A stretch of DNA of 49,165 bases. Origin: Streptomyces spongiae (lineage in GTDB: Bacteria; Actinomycetota; Actinomycetes; Streptomycetales; Streptomycetaceae). Shown piece after piece: positions 1 through 9,736 of the stretch; position 1 is the stretch's first letter; every line of letters begins with the position of its first letter. The notes beneath the pieces are model-generated. The model had not been told where the DNA came from. It did no database searches and was given only the letters and a program-made list of their open reading frames with translations. The translations under genes were made by a program, and so were the position numbers. The stretch is taken from NCBI RefSeq assembly GCF_009377185.1, contig NZ_VJZC01000018.1:1-49165 (forward strand), in the 5' to 3' direction.

Positions 1-1707
<1,707 letters not shown>

Positions 1708-1736
1708 GCGGGCGGAGCCGGTCGGCCCGATCCTGA

Positions 1737-1952
1737 TCAGGTGAGGTCCAGTTCGGCGAGTTCGCGCCGCGAGCCGACGCCCAGCTTCGGGTACGCCTTG
1801 TAGAGGTGGTACTCGACGGTGCGGGGGCTGAGGAAGAGCTGCGCGGCGATCTGACGGCTGCTGTGGTCGCCTGCGGCAAGTCGTACGACCTGGAGTTCCT
1901 GAGGGGTGAGGCGGTCGACGAGGTTCTGGGCGGTCGCCTGGGCGAAGGCCAT
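1737..1952 (-). pseudogene. LuxR-family regulator, C-terminal HTH fragment
   Basis: The 71 residues contain a complete LuxR/GerE DNA-binding domain: LTPQELQVVRLAAGDHSSRQ, then IAAQLFLSPRTVEYHLYKAYPKLGV, followed by a short tail. Full-length LuxR regulators of this kind carry an ATPase or sensor domain of several hundred residues in front. No such domain is present: upstream in the same frame the sequence turns into a low-complexity SRRPSDGS stretch. It is most likely the tail of a deleted regulator, although a stand-alone GerE-type protein is formally possible. It faces the exporter gene and lies 29 bp beyond its stop. Confidence 0.55.
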
Positions 1953-1963
1953 GCTCCCATCTG

Positions 1964-2143
1964 ACGGACGCCGGGACCACCCGCCAAGGGCTGAACAACC
2001 ATTTCTCCCGGGTCGCCGAAGAGGTCTGGCTGTACGAGTACATCGAGATCTACAGCCGCAACCATCTCAAGGTGAACCTGACCCGACGCGACAAGACCGC
2101 CGCCCCTTTTCTGAGGGATCGCCGGATCGACAATCTGCTCTAG
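1964..2143 (+). pseudogene. Unrecognised C-terminal coding fragment
   Basis: In frame 2 the DNA reads as a normal-looking protein end: TTRQGLNNHFSRVAEEVWLY, then EYIEIYSRNHLKVNLTRRDK, then PFLRDRRIDNLL and an amber stop at 2141. There is no upstream start codon with a ribosome site, and the fragment abuts the LuxR remnant on its left. I do not recognise the family. It appears to be the surviving tail of a gene whose front was deleted. Confidence 0.35.
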
Positions 2144-2269
2144 AGATCTTCTGATGCAGCCCGGAGAGCTTGACGCATCGTCGCACGGCCGTCTCGGCGT
2201 GTCTCGCGACCCTGCTGGCCCTGCTTTCCCCGACCCCGGACCGATCGATCAAGAGACGGAGAGCAGCCG

Positions 2270-2716
2270 GTGGAGTACTGGGCGCCATATGTGATCCCCG
2301 CCTGGTTCCGGGCTCCTGCCACGGACTTCATAGCCGCCGGCGAACAGGGATTCGACAGCGGCGTCAGCATCCAGCACTTTCTGGGCGGACACACCTCGGA
2401 CATGGCGGAGCGCCGTGCGATCGCGCCAGGACAAGTGACGATCAGTCAGCAAGCCGAGGTGGGCGGGGTGTTGGCAAGCGCGGTGTGCACCGGCCGTTTC
2501 TACGACTTCCTGACCCGGGACGACGACGGCGAGTGGGTCATCGTCCGCAGGCAGCCTATCCACTAGAAGGACCGCCACCTCGGCTACGTCCAGACGAAGG
2601 CCGGGTTCACCGTGAAGCCCGGACTCCCCGGCCTGGTCGGCGGGGCAGTCGACCACTTCTGCCCCGAGGGCGCCGCCTGGCTGCACGGCTCCGAGCGGCC
2701 GGGCGCACCGCGTTGA
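2270..2716 (+). pseudogene. SnoaL/NTF2-like protein, decayed
   Basis: The segment from GVSIQHFLGGHTSDM through CTGRFYDFLTRDDDGEWVIV to RRQPI matches the core of an actinobacterial SnoaL-like (NTF2-fold) protein family. Family members usually continue with YEKDR. Here the codons read cac-tag-aag-gac-cgc, so an amber codon (2564-2566) stands where Glu is expected. The same frame then resumes with RHLGYVQTKAGFTVKPGLPG and AAWLHG, which resembles the family's C-terminus, but about 20 residues in between are missing. Nonsense mutation plus internal deletion mark it as a remnant. The GTG at 2270 is only the first start codon available; the N-terminal third is absent. Confidence 0.6.
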
Positions 2717-2861
2717 TCCGCCGTGCCGTCGCCTCCGCATTCCTGACCGGGAGCCGGGGCCCGGCAAGGCGCCACGACCGGACGCGCGGTGGCGGGTCGC
2801 ACCTGCGCGGTGGCGGCATCCGGCCACACGGACCGCGCCCGCTCGCCGGTCGGAACTCACC

Positions 2862-3137
2862 TCAGGTCTGACCGGCCGCATCGACGCGCCGTGCGGAGCG
2901 CTTGCCGCGCAGATGCCCCAGAAGCCCGAAGAATCCGGAGGCGAATCCGCTGATGAGGCCGCTCAGGGCGTGATTGCCGACGTTGCCCGCGACGCTGTCC
3001 GGCATGCCGACGATCACGTAGTTGACGGAGCTGCTCACTATCGCGCCGATGGTCCCGCCGACGATGCCGAGTCTCAGTGCGAGCCGCACGGCGGACCGGG
3101 ATCGCGCCGACGATGCCGAGGCGGTTGGGGTGTTCAT
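2862..3137 (-). CDS. Small hypothetical membrane protein
   Basis: A 91-residue protein. The ATG at 3137 is preceded at 8 nt by GGAG; a GTG nine bases further upstream is a weaker alternative. After a basic N-terminus it shows two glycine/alanine-rich hydrophobic stretches, LRLGIVGGTIGAIVSSSVNY and a second around LSGLISGFASGFFGLLGHL, consistent with two membrane helices, and a basic tail (RGKRSARR). No family is recognised. It lies downstream of the flavin monooxygenase gene on the same strand, with about 110 bp between. Confidence 0.5.
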   Translation of the reverse strand: MNTPTASASSARSRSAVRLALRLGIVGGTIGAIVSSSVNYVIVGMPDSVAGNVGNHALSGLISGFASGFFGLLGHLRGKRSARRVDAAGQT

Positions 3138-3246
3138 CGGCCACACTCCGAACTGGTGTGTGTCGTCATTGACTTCACCTTCGCTCGACGAGGGGAGTGG
3201 GTTCCGTACGGGGGCCGGCGCCCCTGCCGGGGCGCCGGAGGCGTGA

Positions 3247-4416
3247 CTAGTAGAAGCCGTGCCAGGCCAGGCGCTCCAGGCCGAGCCTCAGCCGTCCCCA
3301 GTGCACGAAGCTGTGCTCGGTGTTCAGCGCCACGTGCGACGCGGCCAGGTGGATGTCCCGCCAGACCTTCTGAATCGGCTGGCTTTCCGCGAAACCGCTC
3401 GACCCGGACATCTTCATGAGGGAGTCGACGGCGTCCACGATCAGCTGGGCGGCCCTGGCGTAGTCCCGGGCGCACCGGGCCCGCGACTCCAGGTCGAACG
3501 GGCCGCCGGACTCGACGATCGTGAGGGAGTGCCGGCAGAGCAGTTCGGCGGTGTCGAGATCGGCGGCGGCCCGGGCGATCCGGTACTGCACGTTCTCGAA
3601 ACCGGCGACCCTGCTGCCCGGTGCCGTGGCGCGCTCCCGGAACGCCCGCAACGCGCCTAGCGCCGCACCGAGCATCGGGCCGAGAAAAGCCGCCGGGGCA
3701 TAGGTGACATAGGGGCTGCGGTAGTGCTCGGCGGTGTACTGGAGGCTGCCCTCGGTGACGCCCTCCAGCAGATCGGTCATGGGCAGCACCCGATGGTGCG
3801 GAACGAAGACGTCGTCGGTGATGCCCGTGTTGCTGCCGGTGCCGCGCATCGCGACCATGTCCCAGGTCTGCTCGATGGTGAAGTCGTCGGCCGGCAGCAG
3901 GAACAGGGTGCGCACCGGCGTCTGCCCGTCGTCCCCCGGCAGCATGGCGGTGAAGGTGGCCCAGGTGGCGTGCCCGATCCCGCTCATCCACGGCGAGCGG
4001 CCGGAGAGCCGGTATCCCCCGGGAACTGGGGTGGCCCGACACCCGGGAGCGTGTGCTGCCGCGATCAGGGCGTCCGGGTGGTCCCGCCACACCTCCTGCT
4101 GGGCTTCGGGAGCGAAGCGGCAGATGTCGTGCGCCTGCCCCGCCATCAGGGACGCGCACCATGCATGGGACGCGTCGACCTGTCCGATCAGGCGGGTGGC
4201 GTCGAACCAGGTCGTCAGGTCGTGGCCGAGCCCCCCGTGCGACTGCGGCACCAGCAGCCGGGCCATTCCGGCTTCGACCATCGCCCGCACGGCCGCCGGT
4301 TGCAGGGTGCGTTCCCGCTCGGCCGCCGCAGTGTGTTCGGCGATGACCGGAAGTACGTCGTGGATCCGGCCGAGGGTCTCCTCCGCGGTGGACAGGGTCG
4401 GAGCGGGGATGGTCAT
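3247..4416 (-). CDS. Flavin-dependent monooxygenase, HpaB/HsaA-like (acyl-CoA dehydrogenase fold)
   Basis: 389 residues, close to the usual length of group D flavin monooxygenases, which use reduced flavin from a partner reductase to hydroxylate phenols or related rings. The order of parts is that of the acyl-CoA dehydrogenase fold: helical N-terminus with VPQSHGGLGHDLTTW (about residues 70-85), SHAWCASLMAGQAHDI, the beta domain with SGRSPWMSGIGHATW, and a C-terminal helical domain ending SFVHWGRLRLGLERLAWHGFY. The ATG at 4416 has GAGGAG a few bases upstream. No flavin reductase gene is adjacent on this strand; the reductase at 6680 is of the Rieske-partner type. Dibenzothiophene-type desulfurisation enzymes are an alternative within the same fold. 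Confidence 0.75.
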   Translation of the reverse strand: MTIPAPTLSTAEETLGRIHDVLPVIAEHTAAAERERTLQPAAVRAMVEAGMARLLVPQSHGGLGHDLTTWFDATRLIGQVDASHAWCASLMAGQAHDICRFAPEAQQEVWRDHPDALIAAAHAPGCRATPVPGGYRLSGRSPWMSGIGHATWATFTAMLPGDDGQTPVRTLFLLPADDFTIEQTWDMVAMRGTGSNTGITDDVFVPHHRVLPMTDLLEGVTEGSLQYTAEHYRSPYVTYAPAAFLGPMLGAALGALRAFRERATAPGSRVAGFENVQYRIARAAADLDTAELLCRHSLTIVESGGPFDLESRARCARDYARAAQLIVDAVDSLMKMSGSSGFAESQPIQKVWRDIHLAASHVALNTEHSFVHWGRLRLGLERLAWHGFY

Positions 4417-4879
4417 CGTCTTCTCCTCGGATAAGGGTTGCCGTCGATGCCGTCCGGTGCCCAGGGGGCACGCGGCGGGGCCAGGGCCTGGCCCACGGGT
4501 CGGGCCGAACGAAGCGCTGTTGTGGCGCGGAGCCCCGGGCGACGGGCTCGCCCCTACGGCTCCCCGCCCTCCTCGTCGGCGGCGCACACGGGCATCGGTG
4601 TGGCGGGCGGGCGCAATTTCCGCCGCCGACACGGCGAACCGACCAGGCCAAAGCCCTCGCGAACCTCCTCCCCGAGGCGTCGTTCCCGCGACTGACGCCG
4701 ACGTTACGAGCTGAGGGAGTTCAGGACAACGGAATGTTTCGCATAGGAGTTATCCACGCCGTGAATGTCAGGGAGGCCGAGGGGACGGGCCTGGCCCGTC
4801 GACGAGGTGCGCAACTCGCGTGTCCGCATGACCGGCAGCGCGGTGGCTGCGGAACGCCACTCGCCGTGAATCCCATTGA
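4417..4879. other. Intergenic region, no gene found
   Basis: About 460 bp separate the divergent monooxygenase (minus) and the HAD-like gene (plus). The ORFs here run antisense or across repeats and have no credible start or protein-like composition. The right end carries the operator-like element at 4880. I see no terminator or second operator near the monooxygenase start. Confidence 0.5.
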
Positions 4880-4920
4880 GAACACCGTTGACACCAATGG
4901 TTCGCCGCTGCTTCACTCCC
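4880..4920 (+). promoter_or_regulatory. Operator/promoter element, copy 1 (TTGACACCAATGGTTCGCC)
   Basis: GAACACCGTTGACACCAATGG followed by TTCGCCGCTGCTTCACTCCC lies directly before the HAD-like gene. TTGACA at 4888-4893 is a perfect -35 hexamer, and CACCAATGGT forms a small dyad overlapping it. The distance from the first T of TTGACA to the ATG is 36 bp, the same as in the copies at 10035 and 10659. There is no Shine-Dalgarno sequence in front of the ATG, which fits a leaderless mRNA. The -10 hexamer (GCTTCA at the equivalent position) is poor, so an activator or an alternative sigma factor may be needed. Confidence 0.65.
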
Positions 4921-4923
4921 CCT

Positions 4924-5424
4924 ATGCAGCAGGCAGGAGCAAGAGCGGCGAACCGCCCGGTTCTGGGCCTGGACGTCGATGGAGTCGTGGTGCTCACCGA
5001 GCCCTTCGCCACGGCCGTGACGGAGCACCGCGTCAGCGCGTGGGGGCGCTGGGGCCGGATCGTCTCCGTCCCGGCCACCGCGCCGGCGATCATCGGCCGC
5101 CTGGCTCGCGACTTCGAGATCGTCTGGGTCAGCGCATGGGGCCACAACGCGCACACCGCGCTGCGTGAGGCGCTCGGTCTGCCTGATGTGCCCTGGCGCT
5201 TTCTGCCGGTGCAGTTCGGCAAGGCCAGGGCCGTGGCCGCCTATGCGGGAGACCGGCCCTGGGCACTGGTCCACGACGGCCTGGACGACGAGCCCTCCGA
5301 GTCCGGCACGGTCGTGCGGGTCGATCCGCGGCGCGGGCTCGACCAGGTGGACGCCGAGAAACTCGTAGAAGCCGTGCACGGCCTGCCGTATCGAGAGATC
5401 CACCGGCGTGGCAGCCGCCCGTGA
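4924..5424 (+). CDS. HAD-like protein, first gene of the Rieske operon
   Basis: 166 residues. RPVLGLDVDGVVVLTEPF contains the DxDG nucleophile motif of haloacid-dehalogenase-like hydrolases; a WVSAWGHNAHTAL segment follows (the place of the second motif), a lysine in FGKARAVAAYAG, and a terminal acidic group HDGLDDE. This layout matches the short cap-less HAD family common in streptomycetes, for which no substrate is established. The start is the ATG at 4924, exactly 36 bp after the operator TTGACA and without a ribosome site. Its stop overlaps an in-frame GTG of the Rieske reading frame, suggesting co-transcription. A damaged second copy lies at 10071. Confidence 0.65.
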   Translation: MQQAGARAANRPVLGLDVDGVVVLTEPFATAVTEHRVSAWGRWGRIVSVPATAPAIIGRLARDFEIVWVSAWGHNAHTALREALGLPDVPWRFLPVQFGKARAVAAYAGDRPWALVHDGLDDEPSESGTVVRVDPRRGLDQVDAEKLVEAVHGLPYREIHRRGSRP

Positions 5425-5465
5425 CCGAGTCGTCCACCCTTCCCGTACAGCAAGAGGAGCCCGCC

Positions 5466-6683
5466 ATGATTCACGACCAGCAGGCCGCGGTCGACGTCGG
5501 CACCGCGTACGGCTTCACCCCGGGCAGCCCCCTGGAACAGATCGCGCGCGTCGGTCCGGGAACCCCGATGGGTGAGGTGCTGCGACGCTACTGGCAGCCG
5601 GTCGCCCTGACGGACAAGGTCACCCAGACCCCGCAGCGCGTCCGTGTGCTCGGTGAGGACCTGCTGCTGTTCCGCGACGGCACCGGCCGGCCGGGCCTGC
5701 TGTATCCGCGGTGCTGTCACCGGGGGGCCTCGCTGTACTACGGCGGTGTGGAGGAGAACGGCATTCGCTGCTGCTACCACGGGTGGGTGTTCGACGTCGA
5801 GGGCCGCTGTCTGGAGCAGCCCTGCGAGCCGGAGCTCGGACTGCACCGTGATCGCGTACGCCAGCCCTGGTACCCGGTGACCGAGCGCTACGGGCTGGTG
5901 TGGGCCTACATGGGCCCGCCGGAGCGCAAGCCCGTACTGCCCCGCTACGACGTCTTCGAGGAACTCGGCCCCGGCCAGGCCGTCCACGCGGACGACTCCG
6001 GCTTCTCGGGAGGCGGCCCGGCCGAGCTGGACTTCAACTGGGTGTCCCACTGGGAGAACGTGATGGACCCCTTCCACGTCCCCATCCTGCACGCCCGGTT
6101 CAGCGGCAACCAGTTCGTGCCCGAGATGGCGATCATGCCCGAGGTGTCCTTTTCCTACCTGGACCACGGCATCCGCTCCGAGTCCACGCGGACCCTGCCG
6201 GACGGCCGCACGCTGCGGCGGGTCACCGAGGCGGTCTTCCCCAACCTGCGGGTCGTCGCCGATCCCCGGCTCAGTCTCGGAGCGTGTGACGTGCTCGGCT
6301 GGGTGGTGCCCGTCGACGACGAGAACTTCAAGATCTTCACGCTGTTCCGTTCCGCGGACCCGGACCGCCTCTCGCAGATGCGCACGGCCTTCGGCGGCAA
6401 GCGCTGGGCCGAGCTGAACGACGAGGAGCACCGGCGGATGCCCGGAGACTACGAGGCCCAGAGCAGCCAGGGCCGCATCAGCCTGCACACCGACGACCAC
6501 CTGACGACGACCGACCAGGGTGTGACGATGCTGCGGCGCATGATGGCGAGGGTCGCCCGGCAGGTCGCGGACGGTGGGGACCCGCCGGGTCTCGTCTTCG
6601 ACGAGAAGGACGAGCTGGTGTGCGTACGTGGCGGCAACTACATCGAACCGCTCACCGACGACAGTGCCGAGGCCACGCCGTGA
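5466..6683 (+). CDS. Rieske non-heme iron oxygenase, oxygenase subunit
   Basis: 405 residues. This is a single-subunit-type ring-hydroxylating or demethylating oxygenase. The Rieske [2Fe-2S] site is C83-x-H85 and C102-x2-H105 (RCCHRGASL and CCYHGWVFD), with 16 residues between, as is usual. The mononuclear iron site is D201, H204 and H209 in NVMDPFHVPILH. The architecture is closest to phthalate-dioxygenase/vanillate-demethylase-like (class IA) enzymes. The ATG at 5466 has GAGGAG at 7 nt; a GTG at 5421 in the same frame lacks a site. Electrons are expected from the reductase encoded next, whose start overlaps this stop (GTGA). Substrate is not predictable from sequence. Confidence 0.88.
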   Translation: MIHDQQAAVDVGTAYGFTPGSPLEQIARVGPGTPMGEVLRRYWQPVALTDKVTQTPQRVRVLGEDLLLFRDGTGRPGLLYPRCCHRGASLYYGGVEENGIRCCYHGWVFDVEGRCLEQPCEPELGLHRDRVRQPWYPVTERYGLVWAYMGPPERKPVLPRYDVFEELGPGQAVHADDSGFSGGGPAELDFNWVSHWENVMDPFHVPILHARFSGNQFVPEMAIMPEVSFSYLDHGIRSESTRTLPDGRTLRRVTEAVFPNLRVVADPRLSLGACDVLGWVVPVDDENFKIFTLFRSADPDRLSQMRTAFGGKRWAELNDEEHRRMPGDYEAQSSQGRISLHTDDHLTTTDQGVTMLRRMMARVARQVADGGDPPGLVFDEKDELVCVRGGNYIEPLTDDSAEATP

Positions 6684-7618
6684 GCGAGCGCGCCGTGCGG
6701 GTGCGGGCACTGCGGTGGGAGGCCGACGGTGTCGTCTCGCTGGAGCTGGAGGCGGCCGACGGCGCGCCGCTGCCGCCCTGGGAGCCGGGCGCGCATCTGG
6801 ACCTGGTCCTCCCTGAGGGGCTGGAGCGCCAGTACTCGTTGTGCGGGCGCCCGGACGCGTCGACCTGGCGGGTCGCCGTACGCCGCGAGGCCGACGGCCG
6901 CGGCGGCTCCGCGTGGGTACACGACCGGCTGCGGCCCGGTACGACGCTCCCGGTCAGAGGGCCGCGCAACCACTTCGCCCTCGTCGACGCCCCCGCGTAT
7001 CTGTTCATCGCCGGCGGCATCGGCATCACGCCGCTCCTGCCGATGGCCGAGCGGGCGACGGCGGCGGGCCGGGAGTGGCGGCTGCACTACGGCGGCAGAA
7101 GCCGCGTCGGCATGGCCTTCGTCGAGGAGTTGGCCGGGTACGGGGAGCGGGTGGCCCTGTATCCGCGGGACGAGGGCGGACGGATCGATCTGGAAGCGGT
7201 TCTGGACGACGCGCCGGCGGATGCGGCCGTGTACTGCTGCGGCCCGCCCTCGCTGGTCGACACGGTCGTCCGGCTGTGTGCCGAGCGGGACCGCCAGGTG
7301 TCCGTCGAGCGGTTCGCTCCGGTGATCCCGGCCGAGGCGGCGCGGGCCGGCGACGGCTTCGAGGTGCAGCTGCTGCGCTCAGGCGTCAAGGTGGAGGTCG
7401 CCGGCGGCCAGTCCATCCTCGAAGCCGTCGAGGCCGCGGGTGTGTGGCCGCCGTCCTCATGTCTGGAGGGGACCTGCGGCACCTGCGAGACACGGGTCGT
7501 CGAAGGCCGGGTGGACCATCGCGACAGCATCCTCACCGAAGCCGAACGCGCCTCCGGAGAGACCATGTTGATCTGTGTGAGCCGCGCCGACTGCGCGCGC
7601 CTGGTACTGGACCTGTGA
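6680..7618 (+). CDS. Phthalate-dioxygenase-reductase-like ferredoxin reductase
   Basis: 312 residues, with the domain order of class IA oxygenase reductases. The flavin-binding barrel has RQYSL at about 50-54, the NAD(P) domain has AGGIGITPLLP at about 111-121, and a C-terminal plant-type [2Fe-2S] ferredoxin domain has C261-x4-C266-x2-C269-x29-C299 (CLEGTCGTC and LIC). It should pass electrons from NADH through flavin and the iron-sulfur cluster to the Rieske oxygenase. The GTG at 6680 overlaps the oxygenase stop by the GTGA tetranucleotide, so translation is probably coupled. Its last 60 codons are duplicated, in damaged form, at about 10425-10612. Confidence 0.88.
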   Translation: MSERAVRVRALRWEADGVVSLELEAADGAPLPPWEPGAHLDLVLPEGLERQYSLCGRPDASTWRVAVRREADGRGGSAWVHDRLRPGTTLPVRGPRNHFALVDAPAYLFIAGGIGITPLLPMAERATAAGREWRLHYGGRSRVGMAFVEELAGYGERVALYPRDEGGRIDLEAVLDDAPADAAVYCCGPPSLVDTVVRLCAERDRQVSVERFAPVIPAEAARAGDGFEVQLLRSGVKVEVAGGQSILEAVEAAGVWPPSSCLEGTCGTCETRVVEGRVDHRDSILTEAERASGETMLICVSRADCARLVLDL

Positions 7619-7671
7619 TCGGGCCGGTGGACGATGAAGACCTGCGGAACACAGCGGCGGTACATTGCTTA

Positions 7672-7700
7672 CCAATGTTGACACCAATGGTGACACGCTC
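7672..7700 (+). promoter_or_regulatory. Operator/promoter element, copy 2 (TTGACACCAATGGTGACAC)
   Basis: This is the most symmetric copy. Around the central A, TGACACCA and TGGTGACA form the dyad TG-n-CACCA-A-TGGTG-n-CA. TTGACA (7678-7683) is again a perfect -35 hexamer. Here the next ATG (7702) is only 24 bp away, not 36 as in three other copies, and no real gene follows. It lies 59 bp behind the reductase stop, the place that corresponds to the TetR promoter behind the collapsed copy at 10.6 kb. Confidence 0.6.
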
Positions 7701-7701
7701 C

Positions 7702-7983
7702 ATGCGTGAGTACCCGATCGCCCGCGACTTCGCTGACAGCCGCGCCAGCAGTCCGGAGAAGCCCCCGGCCCGGCCGTGCCGGCGGCGCCGCGTCCCTGCC
7801 CGCAGGCCGGCAGGGACGCGAGAACGCGCGTACAGTGCGGTGGCTGGGTCGGGTCGGTGGTGCCGCGATGGGCTGAGGGTATGGCAGCGCGCCCTGCCTG
7901 CGGACTGCCAGCGGATCATGTCCGTGCCGGAGGCGGAGGCGTGCCGGGAGACTGTTCGACCAGACAAGCCCGTTGAGCGCTAA
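7702..7983 (+). pseudogene. Short ORF behind operator copy 2, probably a remnant
   Basis: The frame from the ATG at 7702 encodes 93 residues starting MREYPIARDFADSRASSPEK and then turns into an arginine/proline-rich stretch (CRRRRVPARRPAG) typical of out-of-frame GC-rich DNA. It contains a local inverted repeat, CCTGCCCGCAGGCCGGCAGGG, near 7796-7816. No family is recognised. By position it could be what is left of a regulator gene, because the equivalent operator at 10651 drives a TetR gene. The 190 bp up to the metallo-hydrolase stop (8176) hold no recognisable gene. Confidence 0.25.
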
Positions 7984-8175
7984 GCGGAAGCCTTCTACGT
8001 CGTCGACGAACTCAGTTCCCAGGTGACCGTCTACCTCATCGGCCCCGCTACGGGTCCCTGGTTTCGCACAGTTGGGTGCTCGCCCTGCCCTCGGACTTCA
8101 ACAGATGCTCACCACCCGTCCCGGAAAGCGAACGGTCCGCCGACCCCGCCGACGAACCTTGACAAGAGATCGAGG

Positions 8176-9231
8176 CTAGCGTGGTACACGGAACCGCTGC
8201 AGATCAGCTCCGGCGATGATGTCGCCCTCATACCGCCCCGCCTTTCTGCTGGCATCGGCGCGTCGTTGCCAACGCTCCTGTGGGTAGTCGACGACGTCAC
8301 CTGGGACCAGATGCGAGAGCACGATCCGGCGCACGCCTGATTCCGCGCCGATCCGACCGATGGCATCAATGTCCGTATGTACGGCTCTCATGTGTTCCAG
8401 GGTCTCCCCCGTCACTCCCTGGTCTGCCAGCCAGTCCATGTCGACAGCCTCGTGGACCAACAGGTCCGCGCCCTCGGCGAGCGTGGGAATGTTGGGGGTG
8501 AGGGCGGTGTCGCCGGAGAACACCACACTGCCGTGCTCGGTCTCGAAGCGATAGGCGAACGACGGGAAGACCGGGCCGTGCGGGACGAGGATCGCGGTCA
8601 CTCGTAGCGAGTCGTCCTCCATCACCTGAAACGGTTCCATCGCTGGCGCCGTGTCCCCCAGGGCAGAAGCACCGGTCCCGGCGGGCGGCATCAACTCGTG
8701 GACTCTCACATACTCTGCCGGGTTCTTGACGCCCAGTCCCTCACTCGCGAAGACGTTGGTGGAGTAGGCGAAGGCAGCGTTGCACTTCTCAGTGAGCCCA
8801 GCGATTCCGGGCATGGGCTCGTCGGGCGCGAGAATCGGTGGTGTCCGCAGGCTGCCGGCCGAGGCAGGGCCGTAGACATCGATCGGGCGAGGCGCGTCCT
8901 CATCGCTCGCACCGGCGACCAGGAGAGGAATGTCGAAGTAATGACACACATGGTCGGAGTGCAGGTGCGTGATGAAGACGCCTGCCAATGTTGACATGTC
9001 CAGGCCTGCTCGCACGAACTGGCTGACCACGCCTCGCCCACAGTCGATCAGGTAGGTCCGGCCGCCGACCACGAGCGCCGAGGCGATCCCCTGTCTGCCG
9101 CGCACCGGAGGCGGCCCGCCTGCCGTGCCCAACAGGACCAACTCCGTGCCACGGCCGGCATCCGTCGGCTGCCGCATCGCTTCAGCACCGACACGATGCA
9201 GTGCGTGCTGGGACGCTCCTCCGTCAGACAT
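8176..9231 (-). CDS. Metallo-beta-lactamase-fold hydrolase (RNase Z/arylsulfatase-like)
   Basis: 351 residues. The metal-binding motif THLHSDHVCHY is the HxHxDH signature; SGDT near the middle, LVHEA and a late SHLVPGD supply the further ligands expected of the long RNase Z-like subfamily. These enzymes hydrolyse phosphodiester, sulfate-ester or lactone bonds with two zinc ions. No signal peptide is seen, so it is probably cytoplasmic. The ATG at 9231 lacks a close ribosome site (GAGGAG lies about 17 nt upstream, behind an in-frame stop); the ATG at 9177 (MRQPTDAGRGTELVLLG) is a serious alternative because homology begins there. It sits, oppositely oriented, between the two copies of the Rieske operon. 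Confidence 0.75.
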   Translation of the reverse strand: MSDGGASQHALHRVGAEAMRQPTDAGRGTELVLLGTAGGPPPVRGRQGIASALVVGGRTYLIDCGRGVVSQFVRAGLDMSTLAGVFITHLHSDHVCHYFDIPLLVAGASDEDAPRPIDVYGPASAGSLRTPPILAPDEPMPGIAGLTEKCNAAFAYSTNVFASEGLGVKNPAEYVRVHELMPPAGTGASALGDTAPAMEPFQVMEDDSLRVTAILVPHGPVFPSFAYRFETEHGSVVFSGDTALTPNIPTLAEGADLLVHEAVDMDWLADQGVTGETLEHMRAVHTDIDAIGRIGAESGVRRIVLSHLVPGDVVDYPQERWQRRADASRKAGRYEGDIIAGADLQRFRVPR

Positions 9232-9702
9232 ATGTCGTCACACCTTTCTCCTCAGGTTGTTCCCGATACCTGTCACGGATGGCCAGGCAGCCTGTGGGAG
9301 CAATCGTCGGGGTGGCTTCCGGACGTGCCGGACACTCGCGTGTCGCGGACGGAACAGGGTCGGACCGCCGCAATCAAGCGGAGGGGCTCGCATCGAGTCT
9401 CGGCGGGTCCGCCGTGGCGTGGCATGTCGACGACTCTGCGTCACCGCACGCTTGGCAACACCGTGAGCATTGCTCGTATTCAGCACAGGCCCTGGATCGG
9501 GGAATGGCACCTGGCGAGTCGTGTACTCGTGAGGAGCCTTTGCGAGCGGCCGTCACGGTAGGCGGCGATCACGCGTGGTCCCGTGCGCGCCAGACCCTTG
9601 CTGCGGCTGCGGTACGCCGTCAGCCACTCACCGCTCCGCCCATCGGGAACCAGCAGAAGGACCCGCGGGATTTGTGGCCGTCTGCTCTTGCAGAAAGTCA
9701 AA
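9232..9702. other. Intergenic region with a possible small minus-strand ORF
   Basis: Nothing convincing is coded here. A minus-strand TTG-started frame from 9701 to 9480 reads TFCKSRRPQIPRVLLLVPDG and then RSGEWLTAYRSRSKGLARTG, which looks more protein-like than the surrounding frames. It begins just behind the inverted operator copy at 9703-9736. I cannot assign it to a family, and it may be a decayed gene. Confidence 0.3.
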
Positions 9703-9736
9703 CAGCGGCGAACCTATGGTGTCAACAGTGTTCTCC
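9703..9736 (-). promoter_or_regulatory. Operator-like element, copy 3, inverted
   Basis: Read on the minus strand this is GAGAACACTGTTGACACCAT followed by AGGTTCGCCGCTG. It matches copy 1 almost base for base (GAACACYGTTGACACCAnnGGTTCGCCGCTG) and then diverges. It faces left, away from copy 4 only 290 bp to the right. No full gene follows; a short TTG-started frame ends at 9480. The 290 bp between copies 3 and 4 (9737-10026) show no gene. Confidence 0.5.

Noticed and set aside
8985..8996. CCAATGTTGACA, also found at operator copy 2
   Set aside because: It is within the metallo-hydrolase coding sequence (DMSTLAG on the minus strand) and lacks the CACCAnnGGT part.
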